Positions 1-7,174 of a stretch of DNA of 12,568 nt are shown one piece after another. The stretch lies in contig JAQTVR010000023.1 of the NCBI GenBank assembly GCA_028706995.1, positions 1 to 12,568 on the forward strand, read 5' to 3'. Source of the DNA: Dehalococcoidales bacterium. GTDB taxonomy: Bacteria; Chloroflexota; Dehalococcoidia; Dehalococcoidales; UBA5627. Both the position numbers and the translations under genes were made by a program. The notes beneath the pieces are model-generated. The model was given only the letters and a program-made list of their open reading frames with translations. It did no database searches and was not told where the DNA came from. Numbering within the stretch: position 1 is the stretch's first letter; each line of letters opens with the position of its first letter.

Positions 1-685
1 AAACCTCGCGCATCTGGTCGCCTCTTACCTCAGGCATGGCAATGACGATCTCATCCACGCCGAATCTTTCGGCGACCTTAGGGATGGCCCTGCGTGTCCC
101 CCAAACCTTTATGCCATGGATCGTCTCATTCAGCTTCACCCTGTCGTCATCCATAAACCCAACGACTTTGCCCATGTCCGGATGCTTGCGGTATTCGCGA
201 AGAAGCATGACCCCCGTAGCGCCGGCGCCAACGATGAGGATCTTCTTAAACCCGAATTTATAATTATGATAATACCTTTCCCGTATATAGCGGGAAGTAA
301 AGCGTATGCCTATCACCAACCCTGTGCAAATGATCCAATCGATCGCGAATATGGTGCGCGGAAAATCCTGCAAACCAAATAAGGAAATTTCACTTAGAAT
401 AAAAATAATGGTTGCTGTCAAACTGGCTTTGGCGATTTTCCATACATCATCAATACTTACATATTGCCACAAACCTGAAAATGTCCCAAAAATAACAAAA
501 GCAATGACCTTGGAACACAATAATATAGGCAGGCGATGATAAAACGTTATCCAATATTTAAGGGGAATATTGAAATCAAAACGCAAAAGGAAAGCCAGCC
601 AAAAAGAAAATACAATGATGAAAAGATGCGTCAGAATGATCAATATCCTGCGAAAGCTCACTACTGAATCTTTGATTCTTTTCAT
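1..685 (-). CDS. WbpM/PglF/CapD-type polysaccharide biosynthesis protein (nucleotide-sugar dehydratase/epimerase), N-terminal part
   Basis: The reading frame is open from the ATG at 685 to the window edge, giving 228 visible residues; the rest, including the catalytic domain, lies outside. The N-terminus has about four hydrophobic segments (residues ~13-35, 52-70, 86-104 and 112-128). They are followed by a Rossmann-type CoA_binding_3 domain starting at about residue 148 with a GAGATG nucleotide-binding loop (153-158), the segment VVGFMDDD (174-181) and DEIVIAMPE (211-219). This layout is that of membrane-anchored UDP-GlcNAc 4,6-dehydratases/C5-epimerases of the WbpM, PglF and FlaA1/CapD group, which make UDP-4-keto-6-deoxy sugars. 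The start overlaps the aminotransferase stop in an ATGA (682-685), and AAGG lies about 7 nt upstream of the ATG, so the two are translationally coupled. The neighbouring aminotransferase would use its keto-sugar product. Dehydratase versus epimerase activity cannot be decided from this part. The family call is firm. Confidence 0.9.
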   Translation of the reverse strand, partial: MKRIKDSVVSFRRILIILTHLFIIVFSFWLAFLLRFDFNIPLKYWITFYHRLPILLCSKVIAFVIFGTFSGLWQYVSIDDVWKIAKASLTATIIFILSEISLFGLQDFPRTIFAIDWIICTGLVIGIRFTSRYIRERYYHNYKFGFKKILIVGAGATGVMLLREYRKHPDMGKVVGFMDDDRVKLNETIHGIKVWGTRRAIPKVAERFGVDEIVIAMPEVRGDQMREV

Positions 686-1866
686 CTTGTCGCCTTCTTA
701 AGGATGCTTCGCATGCGCTCTACAAGATAATACAAATCCTTCTTATGCAACGTCGGATGCACCTGAAACATCATGGAGGTTTCGCCTAATTCTTTAGCAA
801 CAGGCAGTCTTTTTTGTCGAGGCTTGCCTATCTTGCGACAATAATCCACAAAAGCCTTTTCCAAATACACTTCAGGGCACGAACCGGAACCACAGCTAAT
901 TCCTTTTCTTGCGAGCTCCTCCAAAATCCTATCTCGCGTCCATCCAGTTTTTAACACGTCCTGCCGTATGTAAACATAATATTTATAATACGCATGATAC
1001 GCTTCCTTGGGAGGAATGACTACCCTTAATGCGGGCATTTCGTCAAAACATTCATTCAAGATAGAAGCGAGTTGGCGCCTTTTTTCTACCCATTTATCCA
1101 ATTTCCTCAGCATAATTCTGCCTAAAGCCGCTTGTATCTCGGTCAGGCGATAGTTTGTCCCAAAAGAATCTACGACCCAGGCAAATCCAGTCCCATGCTT
1201 CTTATTGAGTGTTTTGTCATAATTCCTGCCGTGATCCTTCAGGCTCCATGCGGCATGCCAAAATTTTTCATTATTTGTTGCCAAAAGCCCGCCTTCCCCT
1301 CCTGTGGTAATAATTTTATCCTGGCAGAAAGAAAAACAGGCGATATCGCCGAAACCTCCGACCGATTTATTCTTGTATTTTGCTCCGTGCGCCTGGGCGC
1401 AGTCTTCGATCAGGTAGATATTCTTTTTATTGCAGAAATCCCTCAATTCATCCAAAACGCAAGGCCAGCCGGCCAAATGCACCGCGATGACCGCTTTGGT
1501 CTTGGAAGTAAAAACCCTTCTGACTGTTTCAACGGTTATATTGCCGCTTTGTCTGTCCACATCGGCGAATACAGGAATAGCCCCTCTTAAAACAATACAG
1601 CTTGCCGAAGCGACAAAAGTCCGAGAAGTAACAATAACCTCGTCTCCCTTACCAATATCCAAAACAGTCAAAGCAACATCCAAAGCAATGCTGCCATTCG
1701 CAAGGGCAACACAATGCCCTACCCTTAAATATCGGGTATATTCGTTCTCGAAATTCACAACTTCAGTTCCAGTCCACTGATTCACCCTACCGGACCGCAA
1801 TACTTTTGTTACAACCTCTATCTCTTCTCTGCCATAATATGGCCAAGGGGCAAATTTTCTACTCAT
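682..1866 (-). CDS. DegT/DnrJ/EryC1/StrS-family PLP-dependent sugar aminotransferase
   Basis: A full-length fold-type I aminotransferase of 394 residues, acting on nucleotide keto-sugars in the cytoplasm. Visible signatures are the early GREEIEVVTKVLRSG segment typical of the family, the PLP-binding EDCAQAHGA block (residues ~154-162, with the Asp that contacts the pyridine nitrogen), and FSFCQDKIITTGGEGG, whose Lys (~184) is the expected Schiff-base lysine. The frame extends to an ATG at 1881, but the ATG at 1866 is preceded by GGGAGG seven bases upstream and gives the usual N-terminus (MSRKFAPWPYYG), so 1866 is chosen. It overlaps the end of the phosphoglycosyl transferase gene by 8 nt and the next gene by 4 nt. 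With a WbpM-like dehydratase downstream and a PglC-like transferase upstream, the likely job is 4-amination of a UDP-4-keto-6-deoxy-HexNAc, as in the Campylobacter pgl or Bordetella wlb pathways. The exact sugar is inference. Confidence 0.93.
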   Translation of the reverse strand: MSRKFAPWPYYGREEIEVVTKVLRSGRVNQWTGTEVVNFENEYTRYLRVGHCVALANGSIALDVALTVLDIGKGDEVIVTSRTFVASASCIVLRGAIPVFADVDRQSGNITVETVRRVFTSKTKAVIAVHLAGWPCVLDELRDFCNKKNIYLIEDCAQAHGAKYKNKSVGGFGDIACFSFCQDKIITTGGEGGLLATNNEKFWHAAWSLKDHGRNYDKTLNKKHGTGFAWVVDSFGTNYRLTEIQAALGRIMLRKLDKWVEKRRQLASILNECFDEMPALRVVIPPKEAYHAYYKYYVYIRQDVLKTGWTRDRILEELARKGISCGSGSCPEVYLEKAFVDYCRKIGKPRQKRLPVAKELGETSMMFQVHPTLHKKDLYYLVERMRSILKKATR

Positions 1867-2452
1867 GGAATGGCCTCCCAAAAACTGTCATCAAGAGATA
1901 TTTCATATCTCCTAAAAAGCTCTGATTCTTAACATATTCTCTATTAAGACGCACTTTATCCGGATAAATAACTTCTGCATTATATTTGTCCGGATCTGCT
2001 TGCGAAGCCAAAAGGGCCTCCTCATTTCTGTACTTTAACGTAGCAGGCCCTGTGATTCCCGGCCGCACGGTTAAAATAATTCTATCTTCTCCTTGCAGCT
2101 TATCCGCAAACCCAGGAACGTCAGGCCTTGGCCCCACAAAACTCATATCACCTTTCAGCACATTAATTAATTGCGGCAATTCATCTAGTTTGAACCTGCG
2201 CAAAAACTTCCCTAAAGGGGTTATTCTCGGATCATGTCGTGTAGTCACCGAACTCCCGGTTTTATCGGCGTTAACAATCATTGTGCGGAATTTAAGCAAC
2301 TGGAAAATCCTGCCGTTTAAACCAACCCGTGCCTGTTTATAAAATACCGGGCTTCCGGAAGTAATTTTAACCAATAGCGCGGTTATAATTAATACCGGCG
2401 AAATAACAACCAGGCCAAGCAAAGAAATTGTAAAATCAAACAGGCGTTTCAT
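1859..2452 (-). CDS. Undecaprenyl-phosphate sugar phosphotransferase, monotopic PglC/WbaP-type
   Basis: A bacterial sugar transferase (Bac_transf family) of 197 residues, the size of the minimal monotopic phosphoglycosyl transferases. It transfers a sugar-1-phosphate from a UDP-sugar to undecaprenyl phosphate on the inner face of the inner membrane, starting each repeat unit. Residues ~6-30 form the re-entrant membrane helix with its Ser-Pro kink (18-19). Further landmarks are RVG (42-44), FRTM (55-58), the catalytic Asp-Glu dyad in KLDELPQL (D90, E91), and GPRP (107-110). The ATG overlaps the acyltransferase stop as ATGA (2449-2452). GGAGG lies 13 nt upstream of the start, slightly far but usable. 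It lacks the four-TM N-terminal extension of WbaP/WcaJ. Sitting next to the aminotransferase and dehydratase genes suggests that its donor is their UDP-amino-sugar product, which is inference. Confidence 0.95.
   Translation of the reverse strand: MKRLFDFTISLLGLVVISPVLIITALLVKITSGSPVFYKQARVGLNGRIFQLLKFRTMIVNADKTGSSVTTRHDPRITPLGKFLRRFKLDELPQLINVLKGDMSFVGPRPDVPGFADKLQGEDRIILTVRPGITGPATLKYRNEEALLASQADPDKYNAEVIYPDKVRLNREYVKNQSFLGDMKYLLMTVFGRPFHE
1874..1879 (-). promoter_or_regulatory. Shine-Dalgarno that fixes the aminotransferase start
   Basis: GGGAGG on the minus strand lies 7 nt before the ATG at 1866 and inside the longer reading frame that begins at 1881. It favours the internal ATG as the true start. 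Confidence 0.7.
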
Positions 2453-3330
2453 GCTCGGTTGATTTCCTCCAATTTATAAAGCGCAGCTAATGGTTGATAC
2501 AGTTTTCCCAATAAACTCCGATAAGGATATGTTAACGACATACATCTACCAATGAAAGGCCGATAAAAAATTTCTAATCCAACCGGTTGTTTCTTAAAAA
2601 GGAATTTTTCTGTAAGATATTCTTGAATATTCGTTTCGTGCAATAAACTTCTGAAACCTGCATTCACATACTCAAACTTTTCTCCATCTAAGTAATATCT
2701 ATTCATTTCATAAAAAAGAGCATAGCTAGAATATAAACTAAGAAAATCATGATGAAACCTTATAGTCCAATAATTAATCTCAGTTCTATCATATAAATAA
2801 TTTTTGACAAACGCAATAAACTTTCCGGTGCCTCGCTCAAAAACCCCCCAATAGTGAATAATATCTTCAAATCCTTCTGTTGCTATAATGCTTTCCCTAA
2901 ATTGCCCTTCAGATACTCTTAGCCAATCATTTTTATATCGTTTAACACCAGAGAAAAATACCGACCACGCATGTTCGGCCATAAACTTTACATCAATCCT
3001 CCGCACAACGCAGTTCTTTAATCCGCGCCGCACTTTACTTCGCGTGTTAGCTGAAAGGTCTGCTAAATCAAACGGACGATCACAAACTACCGCATACCAA
3101 GCATTCGGTGTGTCAATAAAACCGCCCCCAGCACGCATCAAGACGCACTCTTTAAAAAAACGTAATAGATCAGCTCTCTGCTTGGCATAAGGAATCTCAT
3201 ATTTATCAAAAACCGGGCCAACCGGAACGATCATCTTTTGATACTCTGTCCACAAAACACCATTCAATAAAATGGTCTTATAATCTAATTTCTGAAATAA
3301 ATCTTTATATCTCTGCATCGTACTAAACAT
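2449..3330 (-). CDS. FemAB/GNAT-fold acyltransferase-like protein in the polysaccharide locus
   Basis: A soluble protein of 293 residues with no signal peptide. The central NTRSKVRRGLKN segment (residues ~95-106) matches the Asn-x-Arg-x-x-(I/V)-Arg-(R/K) signature seen in FemAB-like and related GNAT-fold acyltransferases. The C-terminal part (FEYVNAGF, ~219-226, then NIQEYLTEKFLFKK, ~234-247) is like the closing strands and helix of that fold. FemAB relatives transfer amino acids from aminoacyl-tRNA, and GNAT relatives transfer acyl groups from CoA; I cannot tell which donor is used. Lying between an ATP-grasp ligase and the amino-sugar genes, a role in N-acylating an amino sugar is plausible. 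A 20-nt gap separates it from the ATP-grasp gene, and the stop overlaps the next start. An alternative ATG (residue 5, 3318) has no better ribosome binding site. The fold assignment is moderate and the function tentative. Confidence 0.6.
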   Translation of the reverse strand: MFSTMQRYKDLFQKLDYKTILLNGVLWTEYQKMIVPVGPVFDKYEIPYAKQRADLLRFFKECVLMRAGGGFIDTPNAWYAVVCDRPFDLADLSANTRSKVRRGLKNCVVRRIDVKFMAEHAWSVFFSGVKRYKNDWLRVSEGQFRESIIATEGFEDIIHYWGVFERGTGKFIAFVKNYLYDRTEINYWTIRFHHDFLSLYSSYALFYEMNRYYLDGEKFEYVNAGFRSLLHETNIQEYLTEKFLFKKQPVGLEIFYRPFIGRCMSLTYPYRSLLGKLYQPLAALYKLEEINRA

Positions 3331-3350
3331 CGCTATAACTTTCTATAAAA

Positions 3351-4601
3351 TTATTTTAGAATCTCTCTTTTAACCGGTTTAGAAGCAAATTTAGTTCTCA
3401 GGAATTCTTTAAAAAAATAAAGTATTTCAATAAAAAAGGGTAGCGGATCAGTCCAACAAAAGTCATCATACAAACCAGAAATCCCAGTTATCTGCAATCT
3501 CTTTAAAAAATCAAAAATACAAGAAAACTTTTGTTTTCTAAAAGAATTGACAAAACTCATCATCTCCCCAGCTAACCAAAGACAAGGTTTAAAACCTTTT
3601 CCCTTGGAAGGCGGAATAAAAAATTCCTCTGGAGAAGTTTTATAAATCAAAAGGGAAATAAGAGCAGCAGGGAAATTATATCCATTCCCAAGCGATAACT
3701 TCAAGGCTCCCCAAAAGCGAGCATTCATCTCAATCAAATATGCACTATCTTTTTCTCGACTTCCAACAAAATCAAAATGTCCAATCCCAGTCCATCTTAA
3801 AGCCCGAACAAGTCTTTCTGTATAATTTTCTAATAGCGGCCAGTTACAATGGACTCTAAAAGTGCTTGCACCAAAATCTCCATTGTGACAATGTAAATAT
3901 TCCTCTGTAAAACATTTTATTAACTTTCCTTTATCCGCAAGAAAACATGACCCGAAAACTTTACCGAAAATAAATTGTTGCAAAATCGGAAAATCATTTT
4001 TATTCAAACAGTTATCTAAAACAATCTTATGCCAAGCCTGCCTCAAATTGTATTGATCTTTGATAAAAAAAACTTCTTTTCCGCTATTCCCTCGACGAGA
4101 CTTAAGCAATAATGGATATCCTATATGTCCTGCACTAATTAAAGCTTCATCAATGTCACGTGGGGCTTTTGTGATAGGAATAGCCACTCCTACATTCTTT
4201 GCAATCTCAATAATCGACCATTTGGAGGAAGCAATTTCTAAACGATCAAGGCCTGGAGACAGAATCTCAATGTTATCTGTAAAAAAATGCCTATATTTCT
4301 GTATTACAAATACATCTTCGTAAACAGGCAATACTACATCTATGCCATTCAAATTAACAATATCCGAAACTTTTCTAGCATATTTTTCAGGTTCCATATC
4401 TGGATCTGGGGTTAAAAAGAATTTTTTAACAAACCTTGAGAACCGTGTCATCGAAAGCAGAGTAGAACCACAAACATATATCTCACATGCAGGCACTAAT
4501 GCTGTAAGTGCTTGCGCCACAACATATCCAGTTCTACCCCAACCATAGGTTATAAGTACTCGCATTGCATAATCCCGATCATAAGCATCAAACCTAGCCA
4601 T
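3351..4601 (-). CDS. ATP-grasp superfamily ligase (carbamoyl-phosphate-synthase-like)
   Basis: A 416-residue protein with an N-terminal Rossmann-like pre-ATP-grasp region (RVLITYGWGRTGYVVAQAL, residues ~14-32), followed by an ATP-grasp fold. Key landmarks are YPLLLKSRRGNSGKEVFFI (~162-180), with the ATP-binding lysine K167 and a glycine-rich loop, then GHFDFVG (~274-280), and LIEMNARFWG (~289-298), whose Glu291 and Asn293 fit the Mg-binding pair. Such enzymes activate a carboxylate as acyl phosphate and join it to an amine or thiol. In polysaccharide clusters they are suspected of adding amino-acid-like substituents, but no substrate can be read here. The start is uncertain: the ATG at 4601 has no clear Shine-Dalgarno, while Met13 (4565) has a weak GGGA and fits the usual N-terminus MRVLITYG. 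A TAG stops the same frame at 4626-4628, just upstream. Confidence 0.82.
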   Translation of the reverse strand: MARFDAYDRDYAMRVLITYGWGRTGYVVAQALTALVPACEIYVCGSTLLSMTRFSRFVKKFFLTPDPDMEPEKYARKVSDIVNLNGIDVVLPVYEDVFVIQKYRHFFTDNIEILSPGLDRLEIASSKWSIIEIAKNVGVAIPITKAPRDIDEALISAGHIGYPLLLKSRRGNSGKEVFFIKDQYNLRQAWHKIVLDNCLNKNDFPILQQFIFGKVFGSCFLADKGKLIKCFTEEYLHCHNGDFGASTFRVHCNWPLLENYTERLVRALRWTGIGHFDFVGSREKDSAYLIEMNARFWGALKLSLGNGYNFPAALISLLIYKTSPEEFFIPPSKGKGFKPCLWLAGEMMSFVNSFRKQKFSCIFDFLKRLQITGISGLYDDFCWTDPLPFFIEILYFFKEFLRTKFASKPVKREILK

Positions 4602-4621
4602 TGTCAGACACCATTCTTTTT
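4602..4621. repeat. Possible half of a GGTGTCTGACACC-type repeat element
   Basis: The minus strand reads AATGGTGTCTGACA directly before the ATG at 4601, preceded by an A-rich tract. This contains the odd palindrome TGTCTGACA and resembles one half, with degenerate second half, of a GGTGTCTGACACC palindrome that I recall as a dispersed repeat in environmental bacterial genomes. There is only this one partial copy in the window, so the call is weak. Confidence 0.25.
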
Positions 4622-4684
4622 CATGCTACATATTTAGTTCACTTGCAGAAAGCATGGTGATCTTCTTACGAACTATCTGTTTCA

Positions 4685-5875
4685 TTAACATAACCCCATC
4701 TCTCGTAATATGATGATATTCACTTTATGAATATCATATCGTTCTTCCGCATAATGACGGCTTTCGTTGCCCATGATCGCGATTTGCTCCTGATGCCTGA
4801 AAAAAAACTTCATAGCCGCTGCTAACGATTCTACATCTTTTGGTGGTACCATAATGCCGTTTCGGCCTATTTTTAATTTACTCACATCTTCTTCTTTTTT
4901 CCACACCGACTCGTCAACCGACATATCCACCGTTTCTCTGCATCCGGGCATATCAGTTGTAATAATCGCTCTTCCTGTAGCCATTGCCTCTAGGCTGGTG
5001 CGCGGCGTGCCTTCGCGATAGTAAGATGGCAAAATAAAAATATGACACGAGCGAATCAGCGGACGCACATCATCTACCCACCCAGCATGATTAACTATTC
5101 TATCCCGTTGCCATAGATCTAACTCCTTTTGTTTTATTGAACTTGGATTGTCATCTAAATCACCTGCTAGTATAAATTCAACATTTTGATAACTCGCGCA
5201 CACAATTTTTGCTGCCGCGATATATTCTCGCACACCCTTATCTTTTAATAGGCGGGCAATCATAAGAAATCGGAGGCGCGAAGGCTCAGGCATCTCTTCT
5301 TTTGTATAATACACGAGATCAATTCCAATACCATTAAGCAATACTGCCTTCTGCCTAGATACGTATCCCTCTGTAACAAATTGATTCAAATCATCAGGAT
5401 TAAGAAAAAAAACGCGCTTGCTAGCAATCAAGCCGATTCGATATAACATCTTAGCAATAATAGAATACAATGCCTGAATTGAGGATTCGTATGGCATAAA
5501 CACGCTACCAAGTCCTTCAATCATAGAGAACACTTTTCGGACTCCACATAACCTCGCCACGAATCCACCATAAATAACCGGCTTAATTGTATGACTCATC
5601 ACTATGTCTGGCTTAACGCGCCGCATCAAACATATCAAATCAAATATAGTAACAATATCAGCCAAAGGATTTATTCCGGTCCGTGCGATGTGAAGCGGGA
5701 AATACTGCACTCCCATTGCCAACAATTTAGCCTCCGTATTCGAATCTCGACCATTAGCCGCCGCACAAACCTTAACCCCCTTAGCTAACATAGTTTCAAT
5801 TAATGTTCCACGAAAATTGACTAGCGAACTAGGAATTACACCAATAAACAAACAAGTTGCGCAATCTTTTATCAT
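4685..5875 (-). CDS. GT4-family glycosyltransferase (PglA-like)
   Basis: A GT-B fold retaining glycosyltransferase of 396 residues that adds a sugar to a lipid-linked repeat unit on the cytoplasmic face of the inner membrane. The N-terminal acceptor domain shows DIVMSHTIKPVIYGGFVARL (residues ~90-109), a block common to PglA/WbpH-type enzymes. The C-terminal donor domain has LRFLMIARLLKDKGVREYI (~201-219) and the E-x7-E motif EGTPRTSLE (E288, E296), followed by GCRETV (~311-316). Its ATG overlaps the stop of the preceding glycosyltransferase as ATGA (5872-5875), with GAGAG about 10 nt upstream. After its stop, 83 nt precede the ATP-grasp gene. PglA attaches the second sugar onto a PglC-loaded bacillosamine, so this is a candidate for that step, but donor and acceptor are not readable from sequence. 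Confidence 0.93.
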   Translation of the reverse strand: MIKDCATCLFIGVIPSSLVNFRGTLIETMLAKGVKVCAAANGRDSNTEAKLLAMGVQYFPLHIARTGINPLADIVTIFDLICLMRRVKPDIVMSHTIKPVIYGGFVARLCGVRKVFSMIEGLGSVFMPYESSIQALYSIIAKMLYRIGLIASKRVFFLNPDDLNQFVTEGYVSRQKAVLLNGIGIDLVYYTKEEMPEPSRLRFLMIARLLKDKGVREYIAAAKIVCASYQNVEFILAGDLDDNPSSIKQKELDLWQRDRIVNHAGWVDDVRPLIRSCHIFILPSYYREGTPRTSLEAMATGRAIITTDMPGCRETVDMSVDESVWKKEEDVSKLKIGRNGIMVPPKDVESLAAAMKFFFRHQEQIAIMGNESRHYAEERYDIHKVNIIILREMGLC

Positions 5876-7077
5876 AAGGAAAAATCTCTCCGTTTTCTAA
5901 CACGTTCAGCAAATTGACACCAAAATGCATCACGTAAAGCATCCAAATGGCCACTATAATAATTCTTCGCTTCCTTAAAGTTTCGTTGCGCTTGCGAAAT
6001 ACGCCAAGAACTGTCTTGAACCATCCGTGCCAACTGCTTTGCCAATATCTTGTCATCGCCAGGACAATGCAGACATTCCACCGGAAGCAACTCGGGAATC
6101 CCTCCGCATATAGAACCTAAGGCTGGCAATCCCCTGCTCATTGCCTCAATCAACGCACGCGGCAATCCTTCTTGAAAGCTTGGTTGCACGTAGATATCCA
6201 ACTTATCCAACCATTGCATAACCGGTTCACCACTAGGCAAAGATCCGTCCAGATACAACAAATTAATAATACCTAGTCGTCTTGCTTCTTGACGCCAAAT
6301 ATCAAGTCTGCCATTACCCAGAACATGTAATTGAAGCAATATTCCTTGGTCTCTTAACCGCCGCAATGCACGCAAAGCAACATGAAGCCCCTTATAACGG
6401 TTGAATAAAGAACCAATCATACCGACTACCAATGCTTCTGGTGCGGTTGGTTGTTCTATACGCCAACGAGCAATCCTTCCTTCCAATACAGAAATCGGAA
6501 CTGAATTTACTTGAACATCGGATACCCCACAAAATAAACCTCTGCATGGATATTTCTTCTGCAAATATTCATGAGTCACATAAATTGCAAAATCGGCACG
6601 TCTAATCCAATAACGTGAGTTCCTCCAGGCAAACGGCGCATACAACTTACCCAAAAGCGTCCCATAATACCAGTACGCATTCCATACATCGCTCACCACT
6701 TCGATTGCCCATGGAATCCTCCTTTTTTCTGCCTCTTGCGCAGCCGACCAGCCAAGTGTTGATTGATCGATAATCACCGCATCGCAATCGTTCATCTGTC
6801 GATAAACAATGCGCCGATTTGGTCCCTTCTGTAATTGCATCAGCAGCTTCCCATGGTCATCTGGTATATCAATAAACGTCACGCGCGGCCATGAAGACAA
6901 ATTCCAATTCTCTGGCATTTCATCGCGATAGGACATACGACAAATTACCTTCAGCGCATCGAAATACTTAAGATACCTCTCCCAGCGCTGATGAGGAAAT
7001 TGACCGTTAGAAAATACGTTGCCATCCGGTGTACGCACAAAGCGAGCACTATGAATAAATAAGGCTTTCATATGCAT
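5872..7077 (-). CDS. GT4-family glycosyltransferase
   Basis: A 401-residue GT-B glycosyltransferase. The N-terminal acceptor domain is less conserved but has Trp/Tyr-rich stretches (VWNAYWYYG, ~131-139). The donor-binding half carries VVGMIGSLFNRYKGLHVAL (~217-235), LQLHVLGNG (~248-256) and the GT4 E-x7-E motif EGLPRALIE (E303, E311), then GGIPELLP. Two start codons are possible, 7077 and 7071 (Met3), and neither has a convincing Shine-Dalgarno. A 97-nt gap separates it from the EpsG-like gene upstream, and its stop overlaps the next glycosyltransferase start. Its base composition is much richer in GC (about half in lines counted by hand) than the adjoining polymerase gene and it is rich in Arg and Trp, which suggests a separate origin within the cluster. 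The specific linkage is unknown. Confidence 0.92.
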   Translation of the reverse strand: MHMKALFIHSARFVRTPDGNVFSNGQFPHQRWERYLKYFDALKVICRMSYRDEMPENWNLSSWPRVTFIDIPDDHGKLLMQLQKGPNRRIVYRQMNDCDAVIIDQSTLGWSAAQEAEKRRIPWAIEVVSDVWNAYWYYGTLLGKLYAPFAWRNSRYWIRRADFAIYVTHEYLQKKYPCRGLFCGVSDVQVNSVPISVLEGRIARWRIEQPTAPEALVVGMIGSLFNRYKGLHVALRALRRLRDQGILLQLHVLGNGRLDIWRQEARRLGIINLLYLDGSLPSGEPVMQWLDKLDIYVQPSFQEGLPRALIEAMSRGLPALGSICGGIPELLPVECLHCPGDDKILAKQLARMVQDSSWRISQAQRNFKEAKNYYSGHLDALRDAFWCQFAERVRKRRDFSL

Positions 7078-7174
7078 CCATATAAACCAAACATCACAAA
7101 AGAATTATCTATACTGCCAGTAGCAGCTCTCACAGTAGCCGAAACAACTACAAAAAATACTGATTTTCATTCGT

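Noticed and set aside
36..539. Three plus-strand open frames of 75-88 codons
   Set aside because: They lie antisense to the WbpM-like dehydratase frame, which is continuous, has membrane segments and a nucleotide-binding motif; the plus-strand translations show no recognisable domain.
1132..1590. Plus-strand open frame of 152 codons
   Set aside because: It is the complement of the conserved centre of the aminotransferase, including its catalytic lysine region, so it is a shadow frame.
5829..6056. Minus-strand open frame of 75 codons
   Set aside because: It overlaps the C-terminus of one glycosyltransferase and the start of the next in another frame, and both of those are well supported.
7078..7174. 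Promoter or terminator in the gap before the glycosyltransferase at 7077
   Set aside because: TATAGATAAT-like bases exist but without a matching -35 box, and the CTGC...GCAG stem is only 4 bp without a T-run.
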